Position numbers and translations under genes: made by a program. The notes under the pieces were generated by a model. The model ran no database searches and had not been told where the DNA came from. It saw only the letters and a program-made list of their open reading frames with translations. This document shows positions 26,820 through 35,218 of a DNA stretch of 64,000 bases, in pieces. Source of the stretch: Psychroserpens luteolus (lineage in GTDB: Bacteria > Bacteroidota > Bacteroidia > Flavobacteriales > Flavobacteriaceae); the NCBI RefSeq assembly GCF_021032705.1, contig NZ_JAHVXI010000002.1:1-64000 (forward strand), given 5' to 3'. Each line of letters opens with the position of its first letter. Within the stretch, counting starts at the first letter, position 1.

Positions 26820-27902
26820 ATGAATTATAAAAATTATCCAATGGTGTCCAGAGTTGTATTTGGACGAGGCAGTTTTAATCAGTTAGGTGATATTATAGCA
26901 CCTGAGCGCTTGAATAGAAAAGCACCATTTATATTTTTGGTCGATGATGTATTCAAAGGTAATTCCGATTTGACGTCTAGAATTCCTTTGGCCTACGATG
27001 ACCAACTTTTATATATTTCCGCTGAACAGGAACCCAAGACATCTCAAGTTGATGAATTGGTTGAGAGCATCATCCTTACTCATAAGGATAGGCCTTCAGG
27101 TATTATTGGTATTGGTGGAGGTACGATTTTAGATCTTGCCAAAGCTGTAGCAATTATGCTTACTAACGAAGGTGAGGCTAAAAATTATCAAGGTTGGGAC
27201 TTGGTTAAGAATCCTGCTATCTATCACGTCGGTATTCCAACCATATCTGGTACAGGAGCAGAAGTATCTCGTACCACTATATTAACTGGACCTGAACGAA
27301 AACTTGGTATTAATAGTGATTATACGCCTTTTGATCAAGTTATTTTAGATCCAGAACTAACTAAAGATGTTCCAAAAGATCAATGGTTTTATACAGGAAT
27401 GGATTGTTTTGTGCATTGTATTGAGTCTTTAAATGGAACCTATCTTAATGCATTTAGTCAAAGTTATGGCGAGAAAGCTTTAGAACTCTGTAAGGAAATT
27501 TTTATTGAAGACAACTTATCTGAAGAGGAATCTGCAGATAAGCTTATGATGGCGTCATGGCATGGAGGTATGAGTATTGCCTATTCTCAAGTTGGTGTAG
27601 CGCATGCAATGAGTTATGGATTGGGCTATTTGTTGGGTATTAAACATGGTGTTGGAAATTGTATTGTCTTTGAACATTTAGAAGACTATTATCCGGAAGG
27701 TGTCGCTTTGTATAAAGCCATGAGAAAAAAGCACAACATAAAAATTCCTCAAGGAATTTGTGCCGACCTTCATGATGATGAATTTGACATTATGATTGAT
27801 GTAGCCTTGAGTTTAGAGCCACTTTGGGAAAACGCTATAGGTAAAAATTGGAAACAAGTTATTACCAGAAATAAACTCAAAGCACTTTATCAAAAAATGT
27901 AA
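26820..27902 (+). CDS. kdnB: Kdo 8-oxidase (iron-containing alcohol dehydrogenase family)
   Basis: This 360-aa protein is a group III metal-dependent alcohol dehydrogenase. Nucleotide binding is at GIGGGTILDLAKAVA, and metal ligands are Asp195 and His199 (GMDCFVHCIES), His262 (GVAHAMSYG) and His276 (GIKHGVGNC). The N-terminus (VVFGRGSFNQLGDI), YQGWDLVKNPA, IPTISGTGAE and NSDYTPFDQ are those of Shewanella KdnB, which oxidises the C8 hydroxyl of Kdo so that KdnA can put an amino group there. The adjacent kdsB supports this. The KdnA transaminase is not in the window. A general alcohol dehydrogenase is possible but less likely. Confidence 0.88.
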   Translation: MNYKNYPMVSRVVFGRGSFNQLGDIIAPERLNRKAPFIFLVDDVFKGNSDLTSRIPLAYDDQLLYISAEQEPKTSQVDELVESIILTHKDRPSGIIGIGGGTILDLAKAVAIMLTNEGEAKNYQGWDLVKNPAIYHVGIPTISGTGAEVSRTTILTGPERKLGINSDYTPFDQVILDPELTKDVPKDQWFYTGMDCFVHCIESLNGTYLNAFSQSYGEKALELCKEIFIEDNLSEEESADKLMMASWHGGMSIAYSQVGVAHAMSYGLGYLLGIKHGVGNCIVFEHLEDYYPEGVALYKAMRKKHNIKIPQGICADLHDDEFDIMIDVALSLEPLWENAIGKNWKQVITRNKLKALYQKM

Positions 27903-27903
27903 T

Positions 27904-28452
27904 ATGCGATGGCTAGCTCGACTTATCTATTTTAAAATTTGGGGATGGAAAGTCACTGGCAATACCAATTTTTCAAAAGATACCATTAAAAAAGCAGTGA
28001 TAATAGCCGTTCCACATACAAGTTGGTACGACTTCATTATTGGTATTTTACTTCGCAAAGTAACTAATGTTAAAACTAATTTTGTAGCTAAAAAAGAATT
28101 ATTTAAATGGCCGTTTGGTTGGTACTTTAGGTCAGTTGGTGGCGCAGCATTAGACCGAACATCAGGACAGAACAAGGTGGATGCTATAGCGAAACTTTTT
28201 GATGATAAAGACGAATTTAGATTAGCATTGGCTCCAGAAGGCACAAGAAAAAAAGTAAGCGAATGGAAGACCGGGTTTTACTATATCGCTAAAGCAGCTA
28301 AAGTGCCGATTATCATGTTTACCTTAGATTTTAAGAATAAGCAAAATCATATCTCAGAACCGTTTTATCCGACAGATAATGTAGAAGCAGATTTTGCCTT
28401 TATGAAAGCCTTTTATAAAGGTGTTGTTGGAAAAAAGCCTGAATACTCATAA
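27904..28452 (+). CDS. PlsC-family 1-acyl-glycerol-3-phosphate or related acyltransferase
   Basis: This 182-aa protein has acyltransferase motif I HTSWYD (H-x4-D), motif II-like FVAKKELFKWPFGWYFRSVG and motif III APEGTR. A hydrophobic N-terminal helix (WLARLIYFKIWGW) suggests membrane association. The family transfers an acyl chain to lysophosphatidate or to other lysolipids. At 182 aa it is shorter than canonical PlsC (about 245 aa), as are many Bacteroidota homologues. It follows kdnB by one base, so it is cotranscribed with the Kdo-related genes and may act on outer-membrane lipids. Confidence 0.85.
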   Translation: MRWLARLIYFKIWGWKVTGNTNFSKDTIKKAVIIAVPHTSWYDFIIGILLRKVTNVKTNFVAKKELFKWPFGWYFRSVGGAALDRTSGQNKVDAIAKLFDDKDEFRLALAPEGTRKKVSEWKTGFYYIAKAAKVPIIMFTLDFKNKQNHISEPFYPTDNVEADFAFMKAFYKGVVGKKPEYS

Positions 28453-28456
28453 GTCT

Positions 28457-29062
28457 TTATGTATGATTCCATGAACTTTCATCGTCTTTATTTTTTGGTG
28501 ACAAACCCAAAATTTCGTTGTCAGTATTTACCCCTAGACCTAGTACTGTCCTATTGGCATAATTGAAATAAGCAACAACTTGATTGATCTCTAAAATTTC
28601 ACCATCAGATAGTCCATAATGCTTTAATTGCTCTATATCATTTATCGTTATGCTATTCGCTTTTAAGGTCAATTTTTTAGCATAATTAATGATGCATAGT
28701 TCTTTTAAATTAAGAATGTCATCAAGCGAATCACTCTCAACATGAAGCTTTAGTTCCTTTGCTTTTTCAGAATCATTTAAAAAGCGCTTCATACCTTCGT
28801 AATGGTGTTTATAACAATAATAACAGTTGTTTATAAAACTTGTGTAGGTTCCTAAAAATTCTAAAAACCAATTCGGAAAGGTGTTATTTGAATGATGTAA
28901 TACATTTTTATAAAGACTCATATGTCCTACGAGTGTATGAGGGCGTAAACTATGAATACTTAGTACATTATCAATTTGATTGTTTGGCCCTTTAATTTTA
29001 TTATAAATTGATTTTAGTTTGCCTGTTGCATCTTCAAATGGAATAACTTTTATCCAACTCAT
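28457..29062 (-). CDS. AhpD-like alkylhydroperoxidase / carboxymuconolactone decarboxylase family protein
   Basis: This 201-aa protein is of the peroxidase-related all-helical family. The redox motif CYYCYKHH (C-x-x-C-x3-H, near residues 79-86) is the AhpD signature. The opening SWIKVIPFEDATGKLKSIY and the region YAKKLTLKA also fit the family. AhpD-like proteins reduce peroxides or act as CMD-type enzymes; this one likely handles thiol-dependent redox chemistry in the cytoplasm. It is immediately after a DUF3052 gene (13 bp), and convergent with the PlsC-like gene, whose stop is 4 bp away. Confidence 0.85.
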   Translation of the reverse strand: MSWIKVIPFEDATGKLKSIYNKIKGPNNQIDNVLSIHSLRPHTLVGHMSLYKNVLHHSNNTFPNWFLEFLGTYTSFINNCYYCYKHHYEGMKRFLNDSEKAKELKLHVESDSLDDILNLKELCIINYAKKLTLKANSITINDIEQLKHYGLSDGEILEINQVVAYFNYANRTVLGLGVNTDNEILGLSPKNKDDESSWNHT

Positions 29063-29075
29063 GTTTAATTTAATA

Positions 29076-29489
29076 TTAGGTTCTATCTTTTAATCTATAC
29101 ACAAATTTTAATCCACTCCAATCATTATCAATCGCTGCAACTTTTATATCGACAAGACCTTTATTCAAGATTAAATCTCTAATTGGTTCGCGCTTTAGGT
29201 CGGTTTTTATTTTGCTACTTCCTTTAGGCCAACTTACCCAAAACAAGCCGTTAGTTTTTAATGCAGGTTTGTAGTGGTCAATGACCTTATTTAAATCTTC
29301 AAGAGTTGTACAAAACACATGAATGAAGTCTGCAGATTTTTCGCTTGCTTCAGTGAGTTCGTTGATGTCATCAGGTAAGTCTTCAAATAAGTTAAAGTAG
29401 TGATTTGGAGCATTATATAGTAAAAATGAATAGCCAGATTTTATACCCAATTTTTTTGCCAATGGTGTTTTTGAATATCCAGAATTCAT
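29076..29489 (-). CDS. DUF3052 family protein
   Basis: This 137-aa protein has the features of the DUF3052 family: the N-terminal SGYSKTPLAKKLGIKSG and the central VSWPKGSSKIKTDL. No signal peptide or membrane segment is visible. The family is widespread in bacteria and usually has no assigned activity. It lies 13 bp before the AhpD-like gene on the same strand. The 162-bp gap upstream holds a candidate plus-strand small RNA. Confidence 0.85.
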   Translation of the reverse strand: MNSGYSKTPLAKKLGIKSGYSFLLYNAPNHYFNLFEDLPDDINELTEASEKSADFIHVFCTTLEDLNKVIDHYKPALKTNGLFWVSWPKGSSKIKTDLKREPIRDLILNKGLVDIKVAAIDNDWSGLKFVYRLKDRT

Positions 29490-29512
29490 GCTAATTATTT
29501 ATAAAAATATTA

Positions 29513-29534
29513 TAGTTTTGGCACACATTTTGCA
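29513..29534 (+). promoter_or_regulatory. Orphan plus-strand promoter: housekeeping -7 overlapping a sigma-54-like site
   Basis: TAGTTTTG (29513-29520) matches TAnnTTTG exactly, though no -33 TTG is at usual spacing. Starting one base before its end, TGGCACACATTTTGC (29519-29533) matches the sigma-54 consensus TGGCAC-N5-TTGC exactly, with GG and GC ten bases apart. No plus-strand gene lies downstream; a strong terminator is reached about 90 bases later. Confidence 0.45.
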
Positions 29535-29646
29535 ATTCATAAAGTGTAATCAAATACTGAAACATAAAGTAAGCTATTAGTCTCTAAAAAGAAACAGATA
29601 TTGATTATTACAAAAGCTATTTAAGACCATCTTAAATAGCTTTTTT
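29530..29646 (+). ncRNA. Candidate small RNA, about 100-120 nt
   Basis: The segment between the orphan plus-strand promoter and the strong terminator has no ATG and no open frame, so it fits a small noncoding RNA. The 5' end would be near 29527 or 29545 depending on promoter, the 3' end at 29646. AAGCTATT occurs at 29571-29578 and again in the terminator 5' arm (29614-29621), so an alternative pairing could disrupt the terminator. No homologous RNA family is recognised. Confidence 0.4.
29612..29646 (+). terminator. Strong intrinsic terminator with a plus-strand T-tract
   Basis: A perfect 15-bp stem (29612-29626 with 29630-29644) with a three-base loop CCA is followed on the plus strand by TTTTTTG then more T. 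On the minus strand the T-run after the stem is short (TTTTG), so the site favours plus-strand transcription but may also stop the minus-strand SnoaL-like gene. Confidence 0.8.
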
Positions 29647-29651
29647 GTTTT

Positions 29652-30116
29652 TTATAGGTTTTTCTCAAACTTGCTTAATAAATGATTCGTTTGTTGGTTT
29701 AGCTTTTTTCTAAAAAAACCAGTTCCGCCTAATAGTAATCCTTTAAATCCCATAGCTTGTTTGGCCCATCTATGCAAGTTAAATTGATCGGTATGTTTAA
29801 TAATTTTACCGTCTTTAAACTCAAAAGTTGCCAAAATAATATTGTGAACTTTACGCCCAGTTTTACTAAAATTATAAAAAGCTTCCCATGTGACGCTACC
29901 TTTTCCGTTATCAGAATTAATATTAGAAAATGTAACTTTAAATTCCTTTCCTTGCTGTGATGTACAAAGCATACGCCACATATTGCCTGCATGTTCACCT
30001 TTTAAAACACCAAATGCTGGGTCTTCAAAAATAATATCGTCATGATAGCATGACACCATGGTTTCAGAATCTAACTCGTTAAAGGCTTTATAAAATTTTT
30101 CTATAAGTGCGTCCAT
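29652..30116 (-). CDS. Nuclear transport factor 2 (SnoaL-like) family protein
   Basis: This 154-aa protein matches SnoaL-like/NTF2-like proteins: EKFYKAFNELDSETMVSCY then HDDIIFEDPAFGVLKGEHAG, followed by VTWEAFYNFSKTGRKVHNII and FKDGKIIKHTDQFNLHRW. No signal peptide is present, so it is cytoplasmic. The fold hosts small-molecule isomerases and hydratases, and the active residues cannot be assigned. It is monocistronic: the next minus-strand gene downstream is separated by the terminator at 29612-29646. Confidence 0.83.
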   Translation of the reverse strand: MDALIEKFYKAFNELDSETMVSCYHDDIIFEDPAFGVLKGEHAGNMWRMLCTSQQGKEFKVTFSNINSDNGKGSVTWEAFYNFSKTGRKVHNIILATFEFKDGKIIKHTDQFNLHRWAKQAMGFKGLLLGGTGFFRKKLNQQTNHLLSKFEKNL

Positions 30117-30202
30117 GTTTTAAATTTAGTGATTATTATGTATAAAACCCAAACTCATTGAGATGAGTATATATAAAAGTTAGAGTGAGGAGAAATCTAT
30201 AA

Positions 30203-30241
30203 AAAGAAAAGACCATCTGTACAATTAAGCAAATGGTCTCT
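30203..30241 (-). terminator. Terminator of the DUF349 gene
   Basis: On the minus strand, GAGACCATTTG and CAGATGGTCT form a stem around a 10-nt loop, followed by TTTTCTTTTT. It ends the DUF349 transcript 20-60 bp beyond its stop. Confidence 0.7.
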
Positions 30242-30262
30242 TATAATTTAGGCTATATTAGG

Positions 30263-32317
30263 TTAATACATACTCTTAACCTTTTTTAGCTTCTCTTGCC
30301 AAACCAAAAGCCCTTGTTTATGTTTTTCAATATTTTTAATCACATCTTTTACCAAAGGATTCGTTTCATCTACATTTGAGAAAAACTGCATATTATTTTC
30401 CAGTTGATTAATTTCTCCTTTTATTTCTGAAATTCTCTTTCTAATAAAATTCTGCTCATTATCGAGTAATCGTGTATCGTTTGGCTGTGCAAGGTTTTCT
30501 AATTTATTTTCAAATTTGATCATTTCCAGCTTTGCCTTGTCCATATCTAGTTTACCAAATAATCCGTCTAATGCTTTATTAAATTTTCCATCTATATAAC
30601 GTTTGTTTGACGGTACGTGTCCGATAGCTTTCCAAGCCGCAATTTTCTCCTTAATCGTTTGTATATCTTTCTCTGGTTTACCAGACAATTCAAGAATCTT
30701 AAGTTCTTCTAGCATTGCCGATTTTTGTTCATAAGCAACCATTAATTCCTTATTAGCTTCATTACGTTCAGCATTTAATCTATCAAAATAAGAATTACAA
30801 GCGGCTTTAAATTCTTTCCATATTTTGTCGCTATCACGTCTCGGTACATGTCCAATTTTTTTCCAGTCGCTCTGTATTTTTTTCATTAGAGGTGTCGTGG
30901 CTGAAAAATCTTCATTGTCCTTATTATCAAGCGCAATTTGAATTAAAGCTTTCTTTTTTTCTAGATTCTCGTATTGATCTTTTTTAAGATTCTTGTAGAA
31001 GGCATTTTTATTTCTATTAAATGTTCTAACTGCGCCTTTAAATTTTGACCAAGTGGCTTCATTCATTTTTTGAGGCACTCTACCTGCATTAAAAAAGTCT
31101 TTTCTTAACGCTTCGATAGCTTTTATTTTCTTCTGCCAAGCTTGATGAGAACTAGTTGTATCTGCTGCAACTTCTTCAATTTTTGAAATAATATCTTCCT
31201 TGTGTTCCAGATTTTTTTCTCGTGCTTTATCTAAATCGGCATAATAAGCTTGACGTTTGTCATGAATAGTTTTGGTTGCGTTACTAAAACGTTCCCAAAT
31301 CTCATCACGATGTTCTCTTGCTACAGGACCTAAATCTTCTTTCCATAATTTATGAAGGACTTGCAATTCTCTAAACGAGCGGTTGATATTATCGTCTTTT
31401 GCTAATTCTTCAGCACGTTCAATAATTTTAGTTTTTTGTTCGAGATTATGCTTAAAGTCCATATCGCGTAAATCCCGATTGAGGTGCAATACGTCATAAA
31501 AAATCTCTACGTGATGGTGGTAAGAGTTCCAGGCATTATTATATCGATCTCTAGGAATAGGTCCAGCATTGCGCCATTGTTCCTGAAGATCTTTGAAATG
31601 CTTATAGGTTGTGTTAATATTTTCCTCGGCGTTTACTAAGCCTTTAATTTCCTCTATAATAGCAAGTCGTCTTTCAAGATTTGCCTTTAAATTGTTTTCA
31701 CGCTCTTTATAGTAAGCACTTAAACTATTTCTATACGTTTTAAACGCATTATTAAAACGTTTTTTTACTGGAGAGGAGTAGTAGAAATCAATTTCATTTC
31801 CACCTTCGTTGATAAACTCTTCTTTTTTCTCATCGAGCAATGCATCAAATTTAGAATTGAATTCTGATTTGATCTCATCAACTTGGGTTTTTATATTTTG
31901 AATTTTATGGTTATCTATAAGATGTTCAAACTCTATAGTGAGCTGCTCCATAGACATTGAGTGGTAGTCTTTAGATTCTAGCTCATGACGTTCAGCATTT
32001 TCTTCATCTTCAGCATCCTCAGCGTTTGCCTCTTCAATTTCCTCTACATGTGCATCTGCTTTGGCCGTATCTTCGACAACAACTTCGGTCGTTTCTTTTG
32101 AAGTTTCACTAGTTGATTCTTTGCTAATTTCTGAAGGCGTTTCGGCTTCTCCAACTTCTGCTTTAGTAGCCTCTTCAGTAGATGCTTTAGGCACTTCTTT
32201 TTGGTCTTCGGAAATAGGCTCCTCTGAAGGTTGCTGTTTTTCAGGTGTTTGAGGTACTTCAGTAGTTTTTAATTCAGTTTTTCCATCTGCTTCTTGCAGG
32301 TTATCATTCTCAGACAT
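30263..32317 (-). CDS. DUF349 domain protein with acidic N-terminus
   Basis: This 684-aa protein has a long low-complexity acidic N-terminal tail (residues 1-120, rich in E, S, T and A). About six tandem DUF349-like helical hairpins follow (for example FKDLQEQWRNAGPIPRDRYNN and IQSDWKKIGHVPRRDSDKIW, repeating W-K/R-x-I/A-G-x-V/I-P). A final coiled-coil region reads NFIRKRISEIKGEINQLENN. The family is widespread and mostly unassigned; no enzymatic motif is visible. It is preceded by aroE (82 bp gap) and followed by a terminator, so it may be co-transcribed with aroE or have its own promoter. Confidence 0.88.
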   Translation of the reverse strand: MSENDNLQEADGKTELKTTEVPQTPEKQQPSEEPISEDQKEVPKASTEEATKAEVGEAETPSEISKESTSETSKETTEVVVEDTAKADAHVEEIEEANAEDAEDEENAERHELESKDYHSMSMEQLTIEFEHLIDNHKIQNIKTQVDEIKSEFNSKFDALLDEKKEEFINEGGNEIDFYYSSPVKKRFNNAFKTYRNSLSAYYKERENNLKANLERRLAIIEEIKGLVNAEENINTTYKHFKDLQEQWRNAGPIPRDRYNNAWNSYHHHVEIFYDVLHLNRDLRDMDFKHNLEQKTKIIERAEELAKDDNINRSFRELQVLHKLWKEDLGPVAREHRDEIWERFSNATKTIHDKRQAYYADLDKAREKNLEHKEDIISKIEEVAADTTSSHQAWQKKIKAIEALRKDFFNAGRVPQKMNEATWSKFKGAVRTFNRNKNAFYKNLKKDQYENLEKKKALIQIALDNKDNEDFSATTPLMKKIQSDWKKIGHVPRRDSDKIWKEFKAACNSYFDRLNAERNEANKELMVAYEQKSAMLEELKILELSGKPEKDIQTIKEKIAAWKAIGHVPSNKRYIDGKFNKALDGLFGKLDMDKAKLEMIKFENKLENLAQPNDTRLLDNEQNFIRKRISEIKGEINQLENNMQFFSNVDETNPLVKDVIKNIEKHKQGLLVWQEKLKKVKSMY

Positions 32318-32399
32318 TTTTCAATGTTTTATGTATTAGAAGGCTAATATACAACCAAGCGACTGATTTACAAAAAGAAGTCTGTTAATGATATTTTTT

Positions 32400-33140
32400 T
32401 TAAAAGGTAGATTTCCATATTTTCCATGCTTTTTCAGCTTGAAAAACTAGCATTTGATATCCATTAACTGTATGTGCTCCTTGAAGTTTACCAGCTTTTA
32501 AAAACTTGGTTTCTTCAGGATTATAAATTAGATCGTAGAGTAGGTGTTTAGCGGTAATCCCATCATATGGAATATCTGGACATGAGTTTACATTTGGATG
32601 TGTTCCAATTGGTGTACAATTAATAATGATTGTGTAGTTTTTTATAGTGTCTAAATCTAAATTGTCATAGGTAAATTTAACACCATCTTTTTTTGATCGA
32701 GATACATAATCATACTTAATATTTAACTTTTTGAAAGTGTATGCTATAGCTTTCGAAGCACCTCCAGTACCAAGTATTAGTGCTTTTTTATGATGGGATT
32801 TAAGAAAAGGTTTTATAGTTTTTTTAAAGCCGTAACAATCTGTATTATAGCCTTTTAGCTTTCCTTTGGAGTTTATGGTGATGGTATTAACCGCTCCTAT
32901 TTTTTTTGCTTTTTTACCTAGAGCATCTAAATAGGGAATAACCTCTTCTTTGTAAGGAATGGTTACGTTGAGTCCCTTAATATTAGAATTGTGTTTTAAT
33001 AATTGTGGTAATTCGGAAATATGCTCTAAGTCAAAATTCTCATAAGTAAATGCCAATTGGAGGGTTTCAAATTTCTGAGAAAAATACTCTCGAGAAAATG
33101 AGTATGAGATATGCCGTCCTAATAATCCTAATCTAGACAT
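32400..33140 (-). CDS. aroE: Shikimate dehydrogenase
   Basis: This 246-aa protein opens with LGLLGRHISYSFSREYF (S-x-S substrate motif), carries NVTIPYKEEVIPYLD with the catalytic lysine, GAVNTI, the partner aspartate in GYNTDCYGF, and the NADP-binding GTGGASKAIAYTFK. It reduces 3-dehydroshikimate to shikimate in chorismate synthesis. Its length is typical for short Bacteroidota AroE (E. coli 272 aa). The gene overlaps the upstream DUF368 gene by 8 bp, so it is part of a DUF368-DUF368-aroE unit. Confidence 0.95.
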   Translation of the reverse strand: MSRLGLLGRHISYSFSREYFSQKFETLQLAFTYENFDLEHISELPQLLKHNSNIKGLNVTIPYKEEVIPYLDALGKKAKKIGAVNTITINSKGKLKGYNTDCYGFKKTIKPFLKSHHKKALILGTGGASKAIAYTFKKLNIKYDYVSRSKKDGVKFTYDNLDLDTIKNYTIIINCTPIGTHPNVNSCPDIPYDGITAKHLLYDLIYNPEETKFLKAGKLQGAHTVNGYQMLVFQAEKAWKIWKSTF

Positions 33141-34152
33141 ACGCTTTATTTGTACGTTGGCCGTACCATTCTAGAGCGAGCACGACTAAAATTCCTAAAA
33201 TAATATAACCAATGGCAAAATAGGTTTCTGTATTAAAATCTGGTAAAAAGCGTTCATAATTAGAAATAATCTTTCCGCCATTAGAATCTAATAAGAAACT
33301 ACCATCTTCTTGTGTTTTGAATATGGTTTTTTTCCATGGCCATACCACGCCTAGTGATCCTACTATAAAACCAATAATAGATGCTGTAGTAATGCTTTTA
33401 TAGTGTTTTAGTACATAACTCAATAGATGAGAAAAAGTGACCAAGCCTGTTACAGATCCTAAGGTAAACATACCTAATACTTTGAGTAACCTAATACGCA
33501 TTGCATTTTCAACAAAACTAAAATCGCCAGTAATTAGCTCGGCAAAGGTATCGTAAAGTGCATTCACAGAGTCTACAAGCAATAAGACATAGTTTCCTAA
33601 TATAATAAGAATGAATGAACCAGAAAATCCGGGAAGAGTCATTCCAGACACACTTATAATTCCACAGAAAAAGACAAAAATTAAATTATCATTTTCTTTT
33701 GCGGGATCTAAAAAGCTAATGGCGACTCCAAGTGCAATACCAATAATAAGCGAAAGGATACTTTTATAATTCCAATCCTTAAAATCCTTATTGATATAGT
33801 ATATAGAGCCTACGATCATTCCGAAGAATAAACTCCAGACATACAATTCATAATTTTGAAGGAAATAGTCTAGGATTTTAGAAACACTGAAATAACTAAC
33901 AATCATTCCAAAGAACAATAAGCCTAAGAATTTTCCATTGATATAACGATAAAAACTATTAAATCGACCATTAAATAACAATTTAAAAGCTGTTTTATTA
34001 ACGCGTTGTAGGGAATAAATAAACTCTTCATAAAAGCCAGCGACAAAGGCTACAACTCCACCAGAAACACCAGGGACTTTATTTGCTGCTCCCATACCTA
34101 GCCCTTTAATAACTAGGAAAATCTTATCTTTTAGCGTTCTAGTGCTTTCCAT
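33133..34152 (-). CDS. DUF368 polyprenyl-phosphate transporter, copy 2
   Basis: This 339-aa membrane protein has about nine hydrophobic segments and the DUF368 signatures GMGAANKVPGVSGGVVAF near the N-terminus and ISVSGMTLPGFSGSFILIILGNY in the middle, the two inverted re-entrant-like motifs. DUF368 proteins (PopT) recycle undecaprenyl phosphate across the inner membrane for peptidoglycan and LPS synthesis. The ATG overlaps the stop of a paralogue by one base. This copy differs from it in the first motif (N for D in GAANKVPG). Confidence 0.92.
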   Translation of the reverse strand: MESTRTLKDKIFLVIKGLGMGAANKVPGVSGGVVAFVAGFYEEFIYSLQRVNKTAFKLLFNGRFNSFYRYINGKFLGLLFFGMIVSYFSVSKILDYFLQNYELYVWSLFFGMIVGSIYYINKDFKDWNYKSILSLIIGIALGVAISFLDPAKENDNLIFVFFCGIISVSGMTLPGFSGSFILIILGNYVLLLVDSVNALYDTFAELITGDFSFVENAMRIRLLKVLGMFTLGSVTGLVTFSHLLSYVLKHYKSITTASIIGFIVGSLGVVWPWKKTIFKTQEDGSFLLDSNGGKIISNYERFLPDFNTETYFAIGYIILGILVVLALEWYGQRTNKAYV

Positions 34153-35120
34153 TAAACAGTTGGCTTTTTATGTCCTAAACTTTCAAGAATTAGAATGGAG
34201 GCAAATCCTAATATAACTAAAACTAACGCAAGAACAATTTGGTTGTCTCCTATGTATGAGGTAGGCAAAATGCTTTCATCTAACACAGTTACTTCTAGGC
34301 CTTCAGAATTAATACGTGTTTTAAGAATTTCTTTCCAAGGCCATATTTTATTTAGCGAACCAATCATAAATCCAGTGAGGATAGCCAAGGTCAGATTTTT
34401 TTTGTGCTTAAACATCCAGTTGAGCAACTTCGAAAATACTTTTAGTCCAACAATAGCGCCAACGCCTAGTAAAAAGAATTTTAACAAAGCATCTTTTAGC
34501 AGATCGAAATTTCCAGTAGACAACCCTTCTAAAAGATTATTAACTGTATTTATTGCCGTTTCATAAGCGCCAAGAATAAGTAATATAAACGCACCTGAAA
34601 CTCCTGGTAAGATCATGGCAATTATTGCTATAAAGCCACAAAACAACAAGTATATTGAACTATCTGGTGATGCAAAAGGTTCGGCTAGTGTAATAAAATA
34701 CGAAAGTACTGATGTTATAATAATAGCTATAATGACCTGTAGAGACCATGTTTTTATTTGTTTTGCTATGTACAATATACTTGCCAGAACAAGTCCAAAG
34801 AAAAATGACCACAATAGTATGGGTTCATTGTGTAATAAATACTTAATGAGTTTTGCCAACGATAAAATACTAATGGCGACACCAGAAAATAAGGCGAGTA
34901 GAAATGTTCCGTTTATAGAATTCCAAGCAGTCTTAAATCCTTGTTGTTTCCAAGTTTTGAAAACACTCAAGTTGATATTGTCTATACTTTCAATAAGTTC
35001 TTCATAAATACCAGAAATAAAAGCTATGGTCCCACCAGAAACTCCTGGAACAACATCTGCTGCTCCCATTGCAATGCCTTTAAGTGTAATAAGAAAGTAA
35101 TCTTTGAATTGTCTTTGCAT
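34152..35120 (-). CDS. DUF368 polyprenyl-phosphate transporter, copy 1
   Basis: This 322-aa protein is a paralogue of the downstream copy, with the same two signatures: GAADVVPGVSGGTIAF and IAMILPGVSGAFILLILGAY. It contains about nine membrane segments. DUF368 (PopT) is one of two known families that flip undecaprenyl phosphate back into the cytoplasm (the other is DedA/UptA). Sequence resemblance over the whole length suggests tandem duplication. It follows a TPR gene by 98 bp and overlaps copy 2 by one base. Confidence 0.92.
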   Translation of the reverse strand: MQRQFKDYFLITLKGIAMGAADVVPGVSGGTIAFISGIYEELIESIDNINLSVFKTWKQQGFKTAWNSINGTFLLALFSGVAISILSLAKLIKYLLHNEPILLWSFFFGLVLASILYIAKQIKTWSLQVIIAIIITSVLSYFITLAEPFASPDSSIYLLFCGFIAIIAMILPGVSGAFILLILGAYETAINTVNNLLEGLSTGNFDLLKDALLKFFLLGVGAIVGLKVFSKLLNWMFKHKKNLTLAILTGFMIGSLNKIWPWKEILKTRINSEGLEVTVLDESILPTSYIGDNQIVLALVLVILGFASILILESLGHKKPTV

Positions 35121-35218
35121 GTTGTTTTTAATCGCTAGGGTAAAGGTATGAAATAGCTATGAGTAATTTCAGACAAAAACTAAAATGATTTGAGTTGTTC
35201 TAACAGAAATAAGGCTAT

